Shown here: one piece after another, positions 10,470 to 24,000 of the stretch
Layout: each line of letters starts with the position of its first letter
How positions within the stretch are numbered: position 1 is the stretch's first letter
DNA from: Coccinella septempunctata
Lineage: Eukaryota; Arthropoda; Insecta; Coleoptera; Coccinellidae
NCBI RefSeq assembly: GCF_907165205.1
Contig: NC_058193.1
Span: forward strand, 32,067,521 to 32,131,520
Direction of reading: 5' to 3'
DNA: 64,000 bases
The notes under the pieces: model-generated
What the model was told of the DNA's origin: nothing
The model's database searches: none
Seen by the model: the letters and a program-made list of their open reading frames with translations, nothing else
Program-made: the position numbers and the translations under genes

Positions 10470-13391
10470 CTGAATGAAGAAGATAGACCATATGTAATTA
10501 GACCTCTTAGTTTTTCTTATATAGACAAGGGAAAAGAAGATGATCTTAAGAGTATGTTTTATTGCCAACTGCTACAGCTGGCGAATGGTAGTCAAATATG
10601 ATTCCCTTTTTCCAAATACACTTCTCCACAGAAGTTAAGGAAGTTAAGAAATTCTGAGACTTTTTCAAAAGTTTCAATTTTTTTCACCAATTTTTCAAAT
10701 ATGAGAAATCTAAATGTTTGCTCTCCCTAATCTAACTCATTTTTTTGACCATTTCTTTGTAAGTTTCACAAGTATTTCTAGTACAAAAAAAGGCCTTCTA
10801 AAACATCAACCACAGTCTATAAACACCTTTACAAGAGATTTCTCATAATGAACATTTGGTAGGCAAGAATAGAATGGCAACTTTTGAAACAGTCCCAAAA
10901 TTTCTGAACTTCCTTATCGTTTGTGGGGGCAGCATATTCATACCCTCTACTTATCGATATTCGAAATTGAAGATCCAATCCAAGTCAATGAATGTATAGG
11001 TCAAGTGTAGTGTGTGGTGCATATTTTGGCCCATACTTGCATAGGTCTACACTTCTTTCATTGATTATGTCTTATTTGGAAACTGTGAATCATGTTTAAC
11101 CAAAATTCAGTCCAAGGAAAATATTTGAATCGATGTGCATTATGTTGATAGAGTGAAATGAGATAATAATGATAAATAATTACTTCCAGCATGTGTTATG
11201 ATTAGTGAGAAAGTATATATTCATTTTGTTCAATTTCCTCTATCATAATTCATGAGTTCTTATTGAACAGACATGCAAGGAGATCACTGCTCTGATACCA
11301 TTTTAGACTTCCTTCTACTTCTAAGATCTCGCAATATTGAAGTTTTGAGGGAACTTTTTGGTGTTTTCCAGTCTCGGAAAATTTCCTCAGAGAAATTCTC
11401 TTTCGGTTTTTTCCTTCTCCAATTTTTTTTTCTGTAGGTACATTGACCTATACAACAGAAATGTTATGGACTAATGAAAGGAGTTCGTGTTCCTTTTCTG
11501 GCCTCTTCATTTTCTTCAACTAAACCTTCTTATTCTTGACTATTCGTTGAGTTTTCTTTCGTATACCATCGCAAAATTGATGATTGCCCAGTGCTGTAAT
11601 CGAAGCCTTCCTTATTGTCAGAATAAGGCTTTCTGATAGTTTCTTTGTAGCTTCATTTTGAAACATCTTTTGATTGCGAGGATTTCTGATTGATAGACTC
11701 TTGGACAGCAATCCAGTGGTAGTCTGCTTTTAGTTATTGGTGCCAGTTCCTGACGTGGTTTCAGAACCACATTACAAAATCTTATCATATGCTTGGCATA
11801 TGATGAAGGGTTGAAAAGAAGTGCGAAACCTTCTCTTGTGTATATGCTTCTTATGGAAACAATTGAGGTTGTTAAGAGTCAAAGAAACGTCCTGATATTC
11901 ACGTTTACTAGTGGTGTTTGCCTATGGTGGGCTTATAAAAGAATCGTTCAAAGCAGATTTTACGACAATAAATTTTTGGTCCTTCTTATTTTGCCCCGAA
12001 CACAGTTCTAATAAGAACCGAAATTTTCCATTTGGCCGAAAAAAATATTATGTATATGTTCATATATGTATATATACGCATGCATTATTTTTGTGCATCA
12101 GAGGTAATATAGAGATCCATTCGTTCCCGTGTGAAAAAAACGTGAATCATTAGCGAACATTATTAAGTAATCAACATAGCATGCCACATCTTATGGAAGA
12201 GGTTCATTGTTCTTTTATAGCAGTTTCACACATTTTCTCATAATGCATAATCCAGAGTCCCTGGTTATATCAATTTTCTGTATTTGAAATTATAATTTAG
12301 GGAAACTATGACGACATTTCAGTCTTCCTTCGAAATATGTGGAAAATATGATATAATAAATGGAAATACCCCTTATCCCATAATGGAAAATGGAATTCTG
12401 ATAAATCATTGTCATCTGTATATAATAGAAAAATTATAGGTTAACTTCCTTCTCTTTAAATTAAATTAAACTACAATTTTGCGAAGAAATAAATCAGTAA
12501 TAAAAATCATGAGGCTAAACAGAACGACAAAGATAATAGGCTACGACACTGATTGTCTTAAGTTGACCATCAGCATCTACATATCTGCTCTGCAGTACTC
12601 TCAAATGGGAAAGTACTGAATAAAATGCAAACGAGCGTTCTGAACTACCTAAAACGAAAAAATCAAATGTCGCGTTGAAAGTGAAGGTTCCCATACACTC
12701 ACTTTAAATGCTCCTTCCTGCACTTCAGCTCCAACTAGTGTCCATAAACATCAAAATCAAACGACCGCACATTTGAGAAGCGAATATTTGTTATGATACG
12801 AGCCAAGAAGGAAAACATTCCAAGTAGGACAAGGCAAGTTACTGGGAGATGAGAATGCCTTCGGAGACAGGTACTTGATCAACTGAACCGAGTTCAAAAG
12901 GAGTGGAAGAGATGGTACCATTCTTTGTACCACCATTCAGTTGACATTCCATTGGAAACAAAGGTGAATGTGGTGGTAATGAATGGTGAATGCAGGATGT
13001 CATATATGCAATACTTTATAGCAGGAGCTGTTTCGTTGGTTGCCTGTATATGCCACATACACTATGTTCCACTGAAAAGGAAGTGTTTATTTCAACCATG
13101 TAAATGTATAACCTTTCATTGTGTTTGGGTTATGCTGATCGTAAAAGATGATACCTTTCTTCGCACTTAAAACCTATTATTTACTTTCAATGTACCTGGA
13201 AGCTGCATTCCCCAAGAGTTTTCTCAGATAATTCCTGCTGTTTGAAAAAAATCCTTTTATGGTGGAAGAAGTAAAAGCACGAAACATTACATTTTATTTG
13301 GAGTGTTTTCCCATCACTAGGCAGCATTTTTAATGCTTTCTTGCTACTCTCGTATATCAGCCGAAACAGCTCTTGAAGCTACCCAAAAACC
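10470..13391. other. Upstream region between Kelch gene and mariner copy 2
   Basis: This is the shared 5' side of the divergent Kelch (-) and first MARVEL (+) genes. The Kelch promoter and non-coding first exon should lie just above 10470, but I cannot place them. A perfect CATATG...CATATG palindrome lies at 11788-11804. ORFs at 11520-11711 (-), 11793-12153 (+) and 12925-13170 (+) have no recognisable domains. I see no RNA gene. Confidence 0.4.
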
Positions 13392-14019
13392 TACATTTCT
13401 ACGATCCAGAAACAAAGCAACAATCGATGGAATGGCGACACTCTGGTTCTCCAAGACCTAAGAAGTTTCGTGTCCAAAAATCTGCTGGAAAAGTTCTTGT
13501 TTCAGTTTTTTGGGATTGCCATGGAGTAATCATGCTTGAGTTTTTGGATAAGGGTAGAACAATAACCGGAGATTACTATTCGACATTACTGAGTACTCTA
13601 CGGAATAAAATTAAAGAGAAAAGACGCGGAAAGCTATCCAAAGGTGTTTTGTTTTTGCAGGACAACGCCCCTGCACACAAATCTCATGTGGCCATGCATA
13701 AAATTCGTGATTTAGGGCTTGAATTACTAGAACACCCCCCTTATTCACCAGATTTGGCTCTATCCGACTATCAACTTTTTCCTCAACTGAAAAAAAGTTT
13801 AAAAGGTCGTAAATTTTCCTCCAACGAGGAGGTAATAAGAGCTGTGGAGGTGTGGTTTGCAGAGCAAGAAGAAACATTTTTTTAAGGTCTAGAGACGTTA
13901 CAGGTTCGCTGTAATAAATGTATCCAATTAGGAGGAGAATATGTTGAGTAATAAAATATTTTGACATTGAAATTTTGTTTGACACTATAGTAGGCTAAGA
14001 ATTTTTCAATATATCCTCG
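13392..14019 (+). mobile_element. Mariner relic, copy 2 (5' truncated)
   Basis: The homology to the other copies begins abruptly at about 13392 (TACATTTCTACGATCC) and runs to the intact right terminal repeat, ending AATATATCCTCG at 14019 before TA. The left 750 bp, including the helix-turn-helix region and left terminal repeat, is missing. The remaining transposase part reads from the DPETKQQSMEWRHSG region through QDNAPAHKS and YSPDLALSDYQLFPQL. The spacing between these last two aspartates is 34 residues, the mariner DD34D signature. A frameshift in a T-run makes a stop at 13883-13885 just before the normal C-terminus (13949-13951). Confidence 0.9.
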
Positions 14020-14809
14020 TATGGTAGATATGGTTTGAGATGACGAAGGCTCGCACAGCATCCCAGTTTGAATAGGGAGTACAGAGAACGCGTACGACAC
14101 TATAGGCCGAGGATTACCGCAATTGGACATAGATCGAAGGTATTCAGAACAGCTTATGGTTCCCAGAAGTGCTTTAGGAGAAGGTTTCATCGCAGAGTTG
14201 GTTGTTTCGCTAATATGATCAGCCAAAGATATGTAAGGATATAATAACTAAGCCAATAATCGTTTTGTTTGCTACAGATATTGGTGAAAATTTCATTTTA
14301 ATTGACGATAATGCTGATCCTCACTAGCACATACTATTGAAAGGATGGATTGGTCAGCTCGCTCTCCAGACATGACTTGCATCAAGAAAATCTGGACAGA
14401 GATGCTTATTTGCATTGAATTCGCAACCTTTGCTACATGTTTCTCCGAAAGACCTAAGAATTAACGTCAAGGAGATACATGCCCTTGGCTCAAGCACCTG
14501 ATCTCCTGATCCTCCATCATCAAGTCAGGGTTTTCGAATGAAAGGTGCTATTTGGCCCTATTAGTCATAGAAAACATGTACCTATATCTCTAAGTGAAAA
14601 TAGGTAAAGACATTCCAGACAAAACCTTGAATATCTTATTAATGGTCATTCTGTTTACCAGATAAGGACGATTTTGAATCCCAATTTATGTCATAAGCGA
14701 ATTGTGCGTTAGATGTTCGTTATCACGATGGATAGTCAGACCAGGCATCAATGCTACTACCTATTCCTACTCATCAACATAATTGTAATGAATCAAATAA
14801 GGCAGTCTT
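14020..14809. other. Intergenic region, nothing recognised
   Basis: I see no coding pattern, repeat or RNA gene here. A 114-aa reverse-strand ORF (13882-14226) overlaps the mariner end and is judged spurious. Confidence 0.3.
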
Positions 14810-15082
14810 GCACCGCGGGACGAACTGTAAACGTCCGCACCTTTTTTGAAGCGACCCAGTGAACGGCAGAAACTCCACAGCACCAGCACACAAGCGCAGC
14901 GCAATACCTCTAACATCAATTCTACTCCGGTAGAAATTTCATTTGAAACAGTTAACTAAAACTCAAAATAGCGGTCGAGTGTTTATCTATTTCAGCGATT
15001 TCTATCGAGTCATACGAACAGGTGTTCTTTGAAACGGACGTTCTAGTTTTCGTGGCCGCTTTAAAGCCTAATTCTCTCGTTG
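14810..15082 (+). promoter_or_regulatory. Candidate promoter and 5' UTR of first MARVEL gene
   Basis: GC content and CpG frequency rise here compared with the AT-rich flanks, and the block ends directly at the ATG ATG of the MARVEL gene. No splice acceptor is needed before the start codon, so the transcript probably begins in this block. Initiator-like TCAG sites are present but none is decisive. This is inferred from composition and position only. Confidence 0.35.
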
Positions 15083-18000
15083 ATGATGACGGAAACTGTG
15101 GTGAATGTTGAGCAAGTACCCGCGAACAACAATGCGAATAAAAATACGACGCAGGGTGGCCCTCAACCTTCGCGGTTCGGATGGATACAGATGAACTTGG
15201 AGTACTTCAAAACCACCCCAGGAATGTTGAAAATTGCCGAATTTGTGAGTATAAAACTATATTTTGAATATTTCCCTCCATCAGACTGTTAAGGGCACGG
15301 TTGAAATTTAAAGGTGCGAATTAAATTTGCGTATTCGCGTCATATGCCTCAAATTTCTTCAAATCTGTATAAAGGATATTTAATCCTTTCTCACGTCAAA
15401 TTTTCAAATCTGTGGCTCTCTGGCAAGTTTTTTCGAACCAGGGTGACTGTATCTGGAAAATTCACTAAAGATAGATTCATGCGACACAAAATCTTTAAAT
15501 ATTCAAGACCCTCACGTAAAAATTTGAGAAATAACTAAAAAAATCTGTAAAGGTAACTGTTCGATCCTTGCTCCATTCAAATTTTCAAATCTGTGGCTCT
15601 CTGGCTAGTTTTTTCGAACCAGGGTGTCTGTATCTGGAAAATTCACTATAGGTGTAGCGTCTGCAAACATTATAGACCTTTCTTTACCTATTTGCACTGC
15701 GATTATTCAAAATAACCTTCAAAACATGGCGTGCCCTGAATTTTTTTGTCTATCACATTGCCTTGTAGGTAGTCTTCATTTTTATGGAAACATTTTAGGG
15801 CTAAAATAAATAGTTTTCAAAATTGATTTTGGGCCTAAAATATTTTCATAAAGATGAAGACCACCGAAAAAAAAGGGAGACACATATAAATCATGAAAAG
15901 TGGGGTATGTCGGAATCAGAATTCCATGTAGATTCATAATATGATGAAAATTGGGTATTCCTATTTGGAAAAGAAGGGTGGTATCGTGTTTCTCCACTTT
16001 CGGACCTTCCTATAAAAACAAAAATGATATCAGAGTTATCGAGTAGTGATGTTGACACCTCCTGTATGTATAGTTTCAACCATCACGCTTTACAGATAAA
16101 AAACCTTAAACATATATTTGTGATATCCTATTTCCTTTCTGTATCATTCTTCTTCTTTCAATATAGTCTAAATTTCATATTCCACAACCTTCTGAAACCC
16201 ATCAAGTTGCATGGAAATCTCGACATAAAAATTCTCTCATTTCATCGAATCACGTTTGTCCCACCTGGATTATTCAAATGGTTAAAAATAAACATGATTC
16301 CAGAGGTACAAGAAAGTATGTTTGAAATCATCTACGGACTGTACGGTGTAAGTTCATTACTTATTAATGCAAGGTCAAAATTGCAACGCATCCTAGATTA
16401 CACCGACATCCAACTAGTAGGTAAACACTAATTATGTTATCGTTTCCATGTCATTTTATAACGTTCTCACGAAAAGCAACAACCCTTTCTATTGTTGTGT
16501 CCCTTAGAATCCATAACTCTTGCAGTGATTGCACAGTGAAATTTTCCGAAATTCCTGTTCCATCATTCTTCCACTAATTCTGGGATACCCTGTATGCTTC
16601 AATTTTCAATCAAGTGTGGGACTTATAACGTATGGAAGTTGAACAACCCCCATGAAGGACAAATATGCAAACCATGACACCATTCTCAATTAATGCAACT
16701 TGCAAATTACAATCGCAATATAATCACATGATCACTTCTTACAAATCCCAGTCCTTTTACGTATTAACAGTTATACGACTATGTATATGCATGTATCGGT
16801 AAAGAATAAATTGAAAGACTGTTAAATACATTCCTGAAATAATTCAAATAGGACAAGTTTTCCAATCCGATACGTCACTGTTACGCAAAGTCCGATTAAG
16901 ATTTGATCACTTACGGTCACTAAAAATAACAATAATTGTTTCAGAAGATTTCAGATTGTTTCGTTTGTTTTTCGTTCTTTTAGTGTCGATTGAAATGTCG
17001 CTGCCAGTGGTCTTTTTTCAACATTTGGAGTGGATCCAATTGTTTATATTTAATCATGTTTTATTTCTTCGTCAAGACAGATCTATTTGTGATGAAGTAT
17101 TTTCGAAATTTTGTCCATCACCTTTCTGGCATTCATTTTAGCAAAATTTCGAAAAATTCTTGTAGTCATCACTACAAAAATAACAATTACCTATGTATAT
17201 AATAGGGTGTGAATAAATAGTTGCCAGAAAATTTGAGGGTGGTCATTACCTACATAAATAGGTGACCACCCTGATTCGTCAGCGTTTTCCTCACTTTTCA
17301 TTACAGTAAAACTTCGTATTCCTTCAAAATAACTGGGTCATTGAAGGTTATCAATTATTCAGTTGAAGAGAATCGGAAATCGATCACCACCATGAAAAGT
17401 TAAGCAGGTAAAAACATCTCATCACTCACGAAGACTACAAATTGTAGTTTCAATAACTTACCTTCAAATGATGATGATAATAACACTGATACACTTATAC
17501 CTACATAAAAACTACGTTATGATCTTTTTCATATTTATATTAATGCGACATTCATTAATAAAATAACTGCATGAGTTTCTTAACCTTGATATTTCTTATT
17601 ATTAATTTTACGAGTAACGATTCTGATCGATAACCCTATACACTTTTTCAATTTGCTTTAACCTCTTTTCCTGGAGCTTTTCCAGAAGTTCCAGACCTCT
17701 GAATTTTCCCTGTAACATTTTCAGCCTCAACCTTTTCTCTCTATAATCCTTCTTGACCAAAGTTTTCCTTTCAGTTGAACCCTCAAACTCTGCTTTCTTC
17801 TCATTGTCAATGGTGGAAACTATGTCGTTCGCGAAATTGTCAATTTGGGTCCAAAAATTCTCCTTCTCCTCATACATCTCCCTCTCGCAAGTACTAAGTT
17901 CTTCCGTCAGTTCAACGATACTTTTTTCCAAAAGGACCACTTCATTATCGATGATTTCCTTGTTGATCCTCAGATTCGCTATTTCCTTCTCGAGAGAATT

Positions 18001-21000
18001 GTTCTCATTTCTCAACTTGTCGCAATCACTGCTGAAGATGCTTAGATTTCTCTTCATTTCGCAGATTTCCTTGGACAAAGTGTAAAGTTCTTCTTCTTTC
18101 TTCTTCTTTTCTTGTTCGATGCGTTGTGCGTCTATTAGTTTTTTCAGAATTTGCAGTTTTGGGTCCATCTCTCATGTTGTAGTTTCTACACGCACGATGT
18201 TGATGAGGATTGAAAATGTCAGGTGCATAGAGCATAATTTATTGCGATTTCGTGAGCCTATTTGCATAGAAATAATGGGGATCATTACACCATGAAACTT
18301 TGGCCAAACAAACGGACTCCTTCATTATTACTTTTTTTCATACAGTGAAAACGTTTAGTGTTTCAAGCAGGAGATAACATTGAGATTTCAAACAAGGATT
18401 TTGTCGTTTATAGCTTATTTTGGTGGAAATCTCTTCTGCAGAGTGTTATCTGATTCAAGCACGTTATTTTCCAAAAATTTATTCCTCAGGGAACGGATTT
18501 TTATTGAGCAAAATTTAAGAATTTCATTGCCTTGCCAGTACCTAGGCAATTTGAAAAGATAAGAAAAACCATAATAACAAGTGACAATAATAAGTTTACT
18601 ACAAGTTATCAGTATCAGTTTTTCTGTTGGTTGGGATAAGAATAAGGGCTATGTGTCCTCTATTCCTATTCCATTTGTGGTATCAAGAAACTGTTGCCAT
18701 TATTTATCTACCACTTTATCACAAACTTCTGACCGATAAGTTACCGGAAATTTTCCAATTTTTCCCATGTTCATTGAAGTTAAAAGAAGGTCATTTTCCC
18801 ATGATATTGTAGGTATTTTCACGAATCGTTGTTCATGAAATTAAAGTGGGTGAGGATGCTGGTAGGCGAGAGCAAATATATACGGATATATCTGGGTTAA
18901 ATGGCATCAAATACCTACGACTGAAGTCGACGGAAAACAGCTTATATGGTCAACAGACGCGTTTCGCTGGTTACGCCATAGACTGGGCATGGAACCCACG
19001 TTCTCCACCTTCGCCATTGTGTGGATCATCTGCATGAAATCATGAATTATTGATCGGTTGGGATGATCGCATCCAGAGGCGGTTAAATCTTGCGTCACTA
19101 GCCTCAAATGGAGAAGTTGAGACCGATTGTGGTCTCAAGCAGTTCTGATAAGGGATGCGCGTGCGATACAGTGGAATTTTCTTCACCATCTTTTTTGTGG
19201 AAAGTTGATCTCGTGGGTCAGAAAACATAAGAAGCTTTCAAGGTGAAAATACTTAGCTGGAAATTCATCAGATGGACTACACTAGCATTCTCCACCAAAT
19301 ATCAATGTATTTTCGGAAAATTATCGCATTTTTCGAAGGTACTGAAGTGCTGAAAAAATGGCATGCAGAAAGGAGGTTTGCAGCATCTAAATAAATCAAT
19401 ATTTAACCAGATGTTACATTCATTCTTTCTATGGTCCAAGTTCTTTTTGGAAACACCCTTCTACTACTCAAAACAAGAAACTTTCATCGAAATAGAGATC
19501 ATATGGAGAATTTTTTGTAATACCAATTTTTTTATCAGAAGAAATGCTGATTCTTCTCTAGTATACTTTATACAGAGGGTAAATGAATACTTCGATTTTA
19601 ATTTCTCAAAAACAAGGTTATTTCTTCATTTCCAATCGGTGACATGCAGTTGAATGCGATCAAATTTGGAATATTTTCATCACATTCTATATTTCACAGT
19701 TAGATGGGTTTGCTACTGGATTTCCGATACCATAACTGGATGAAATGCTCAAGAATTCACGTCCATCGCATCCGTTATGTTAGGTCGACCGATTTCTTCT
19801 GTTCACCGAGTTATGTGAGCTTGATTTTTGTCGGATCTGAATGGAATAGGTGTGAAGTTTCTTTGTTTTTACAGGATTCATTTCAATTTGACGTAGGTAC
19901 GTACTATTTATGTCTACTGGTCGTCTTATTCGAGATCAAGGTCGTTCCAGAGGATACACATATTCTGTTTCATGATAGTTTGGTCATTTCTAGTTGTTCA
20001 TTGAAATATATTAGGTATTTCTAATAAGAAACGTCAATAACATTTCAATACTTATAGATTACAATAGGGTGTAAATGAATAATTGCGAAAAAATTAAATT
20101 TCTAAGAGAAAATAATTGCTTTTCAGGTGCCATCATTAGGGAATTTTGTACAGGGTGTCCGTGCCATGAGGCAGCGGTCGTTTACTCTAGTTCTATAAAC
20201 TTTACAAAAAAAGGTTCAAATAAAACTTTCCTTTTTTTAAGAAAAGCATCTCCTAAAATTATTTAGAACTGTACAAAGTGTTTCGTTTCTTCTGCACAGC
20301 TATCAACTTCGTTATTTTAAATGGAACACCCTATATCTTTTTACATTTTTGAATTCCTTGTTGAATTTGAATATGAATTCGATGACACAACTATGTCTGA
20401 ATTCTGAACGGTTTTCAAGAAACTTGACTTTTTATTAATATTTTGACAGTTTGAGGTACTTTCATAAAGGACTATAGCTCCGTCCCTTTTCTTTGTAATT
20501 GATCCAAATTTGGACTGTGTCTAGTCAATAAATGATACATTAAAAATTTTTTTTGTAAATAACGATATTATTTATAGCGTCCACGAAAACGTAGATCCAT
20601 TATCAAAACAGAAATTAATCAAAATCTTGATTTTTTTAATTGTCACCCATATTTTTTTCTATTCATTATTTGAAAAAACTAAAAGCGATTAAAAAATGTT
20701 TGAATAATGAACAGAAAAAAAAATGGGTTGCCGTTTAAAAAAATTAAGATTTTGATGAATTTCTGTTTTGATAATGGATCTACGTTTTCGTGGATCCTGT
20801 ATATAATAATAAGGTTATTTACTAAGAAAATTTTTAGTGTTTCATTTATTGACTAGACACAGTTCAAATTTGACTCAATTACATAGAATAGGGACGGAGC
20901 TATAGTCCTTTATGTAAGTACCTCAAACTGTCAAAATATTAATGAAAAGTCAAATTTCTCGAAAACCGTTGAGAATTCAGACATAGTTGTGTCATCAAAC

Positions 21001-24000
21001 TTATATTCAAATTCAACAAGGAATTCAAAAATGTAAAAATATATAGGGTGTTCCATTTAAAATAACGAAGTTGATAGCTGTGCAGAAGAAACGAAACACT
21101 TTGTATAGTTCTAAATAATTTTAGGAGATGCTATACTTAAAAAGAGGAAAGTTTTATTTGAAACTCTTTTAGTTAATAGAATTAGAGTAATCGACCGCTG
21201 TCCTATGGTGTGGACACCCTGTATATATTAGCAGAGGCTGCTCAAAAAAAAAATTATATGAAAGACCCAGACTATTTTTCAACAAGAAATCACTCCTTAA
21301 ATTTTTTTGCAACTATTCATTTTTACACTGTGAATCTCAGATTTCATAAGTCTGGCATTCTCACAATATTCTGCATTTTATTGCTGACTTTCCAGCACTT
21401 GAAATTGGGCAATTGCAACTGAGAGCTAGGAGGAAAGTTGTCAGATAATGTTCGATTCTTGTATCAAAGTTACACATTTTTCAGAAGCAGATTTATTGGC
21501 ATTATTTATGTTTCAATTGTTGGATAATAAAAACCCATAATTTCCCAGAAAAAATCGGTTTTACTTTAATGAAAGAATTGAAAAATCGTTGGTTTTGCGA
21601 AATTTCCAGCATTATTTAATAATTCCTCTGAGTAAAGAAGATTTTTTTACATTTCGACTCGAAAAGTTTAGCCCCTACCTCACAATTGTTACCATTTTCA
21701 TTCCTGATGGATTTCATTTCAGTTCGTGACCTCGAGGCAACAAAGAAATTATTGAATGCCTCGTTTCTATCGATCATTCTTTCTGGGCAATAATATAGCA
21801 GCATTACGTTCACTAAGCACAAGGTGCGTTATCAGTAATGATAAAATATTTGTCGCAAAGGAACTCTACTTGCATTGTTTGCGACGAATGGAATGAATTG
21901 TGTATGGGTTCAGAAATAGATTCAACTGCAACATCGGGGACCGCTTTCAAGGCGCGAACATTAATGTCAAATTAAAAATGATCAAATAACACGAAAGTAC
22001 TGTTAAATCTACACGAAGATGGCTTATAAATACCTTTCTCCCTTGCTCAACTGAAATGCATCATTGTTATTTAGTATTTGAACAAAAAACTCTAAAGATA
22101 AATGGAATCGAAACAGAATAAAGTAGGTATATACTCATTATATGTGTAATAGCAGCAATTTATGGGTAAACAATGACTTAATATTTACCTCAGACAACCA
22201 GCATCAATATTTATTTTAAGAATCAGATATTTGGGAATCAAATTTTTACTGCCGACTAAATTTTTTCCATGTGTAATAGGAAAATTTCGATTGGTAATAT
22301 AACTGTGGAAAATCCATTAATTTCAACAGGAAACATATTCATATCTCGTTAATCTTATGACAAATATAGCCCATATCTTTAGAACAGGCAAATTATTTAG
22401 ATTATTAGATTTAGTCATTTCCGAAAATGAGCTCCGAAGCAAACGAAATAGAAAGTATCTTGACACTCCTACGTTCGTGTTATGATGGTTTATTGTTACC
22501 AATAAATCAGTCCCGAATAAAATTGTCATCCTACCTGATATATGGTCTCATTGACGATATTAATCAAATTCAAAACTTCATCTCTGAAACTACTACACAT
22601 AAATTGCTTATGCTGAACACGCTGGTCCAAAAACAAGTCGTTCAAATGTTGACTTCAATTTTTGCTAGGGATAATTAGTGTAGAGACATCTCATTGATGA
22701 AATTTACAATTTTCAAGGACTGTTATTCATAGTGTTGTTAAAAAATCTCGACAAACGAAAATGTATGAGTCAGCAAAGATTTGCAATTCTTTTCCATAAT
22801 CCTATCCTATGTTCTTGTGGATTCTACTCATTCAAATCGTTGAAAATTCTGGGATACTTTCTATAAAAGATCGTGAAATTTTCTGTGCTTTCTGGGGTGT
22901 GTAGTGCAAAATGAAGTAATTGTTCAAGAGGAGTGTGAAATGAGCTTCAGAACTAAATGAAAGTTCGAATCAGGAAACATACAATACTATAGATGCGTGC
23001 TTGAATGAAGCCTAGAATGCACTATGCCTAACCAATTCTATTGTTCCGTCCCCCAATAAAAAAACTCCTCAGGTTCATGTTATGGGTCAACTACTTCTAA
23101 TGAGAAGAAGGATGACTAATCACAATTTGCATCTGAACTGTTTCAATCAAGCATATAAACCATTTTTGTACCAGGGAAGCAGTAATAAAGAAAATTACGT
23201 GTTTAAGGTTGAGCAGGTACACAAATTATAATAGTTATGTGCAATTACCTGTCTAGCAGGTGCATGGTCTATTTCAACAGTTCTAGGTTCTATGAGTCCG
23301 CATAAAAATTTTATTACGTATACAGTGTGTACCAGAATGAATGGATAAGCCTGTAACAACTCATAGTAGAAATATTGGGCGCTCTGAATATTATTGAAAG
23401 AAACATTTCATTACAGTGAAGTAATTGGCTGATAATAGTTGGCAGACGTCCTAAGTTTTTGTTCAGAATAGTATCGAAAAAACAAACAAAAAGTTTCCAA
23501 ACAAGGTTTGAGGCAGAATCTACATATACTGCACCTTTGTGCTTCATCAGTAAACAACCTGTATAAGGCAAATACACGAAAATTAATCAAATCCTTTTTT
23601 TCCAGATCATTGGAATCTTGTGCATGTCCTTTGCAACACCCCCTCAAACAGGAACAGGATTTTTCCTTCTTGTGGTCACAATATCTTTCGTCCTCACACT
23701 GATATGGATATTCGTTTACTTCTTAGGAGTAAGGGAAGCAACAAATTTTCCTATCAACTGGATTCTAACAGTGAGTCTAAGAGAATAAATAATTCCAAAC
23801 TATATTTCAATAAAGTTTCAATAAATTACTATGAATGTAACTCATATGAGATTATCCTTTTTTCCAGGAATTTCTGAACACGGGAGTAGTCACCTTTTTA
23901 TATTTCCTGGGTTTTATAGTGCAGCTTATCACCTGGTCCTCTAGGTATCATTACAAAGGAGTCAATATTACAGCAGGCGTAAGTATCCTTACACTGCGTT

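Noticed and set aside
11520..12153. Small ORFs in the region upstream of the Kelch gene
   Set aside because: Low-complexity or hydrophobic chance frames, with no conserved motifs and no splice-supported extension.
18846..19228. Overlapping ORFs on both strands around 19.0 kb
   Set aside because: The composition is a little more GC-rich than the flanks, but none of the frames shows recognisable protein features. It is possibly an old repeat, not enough to call.
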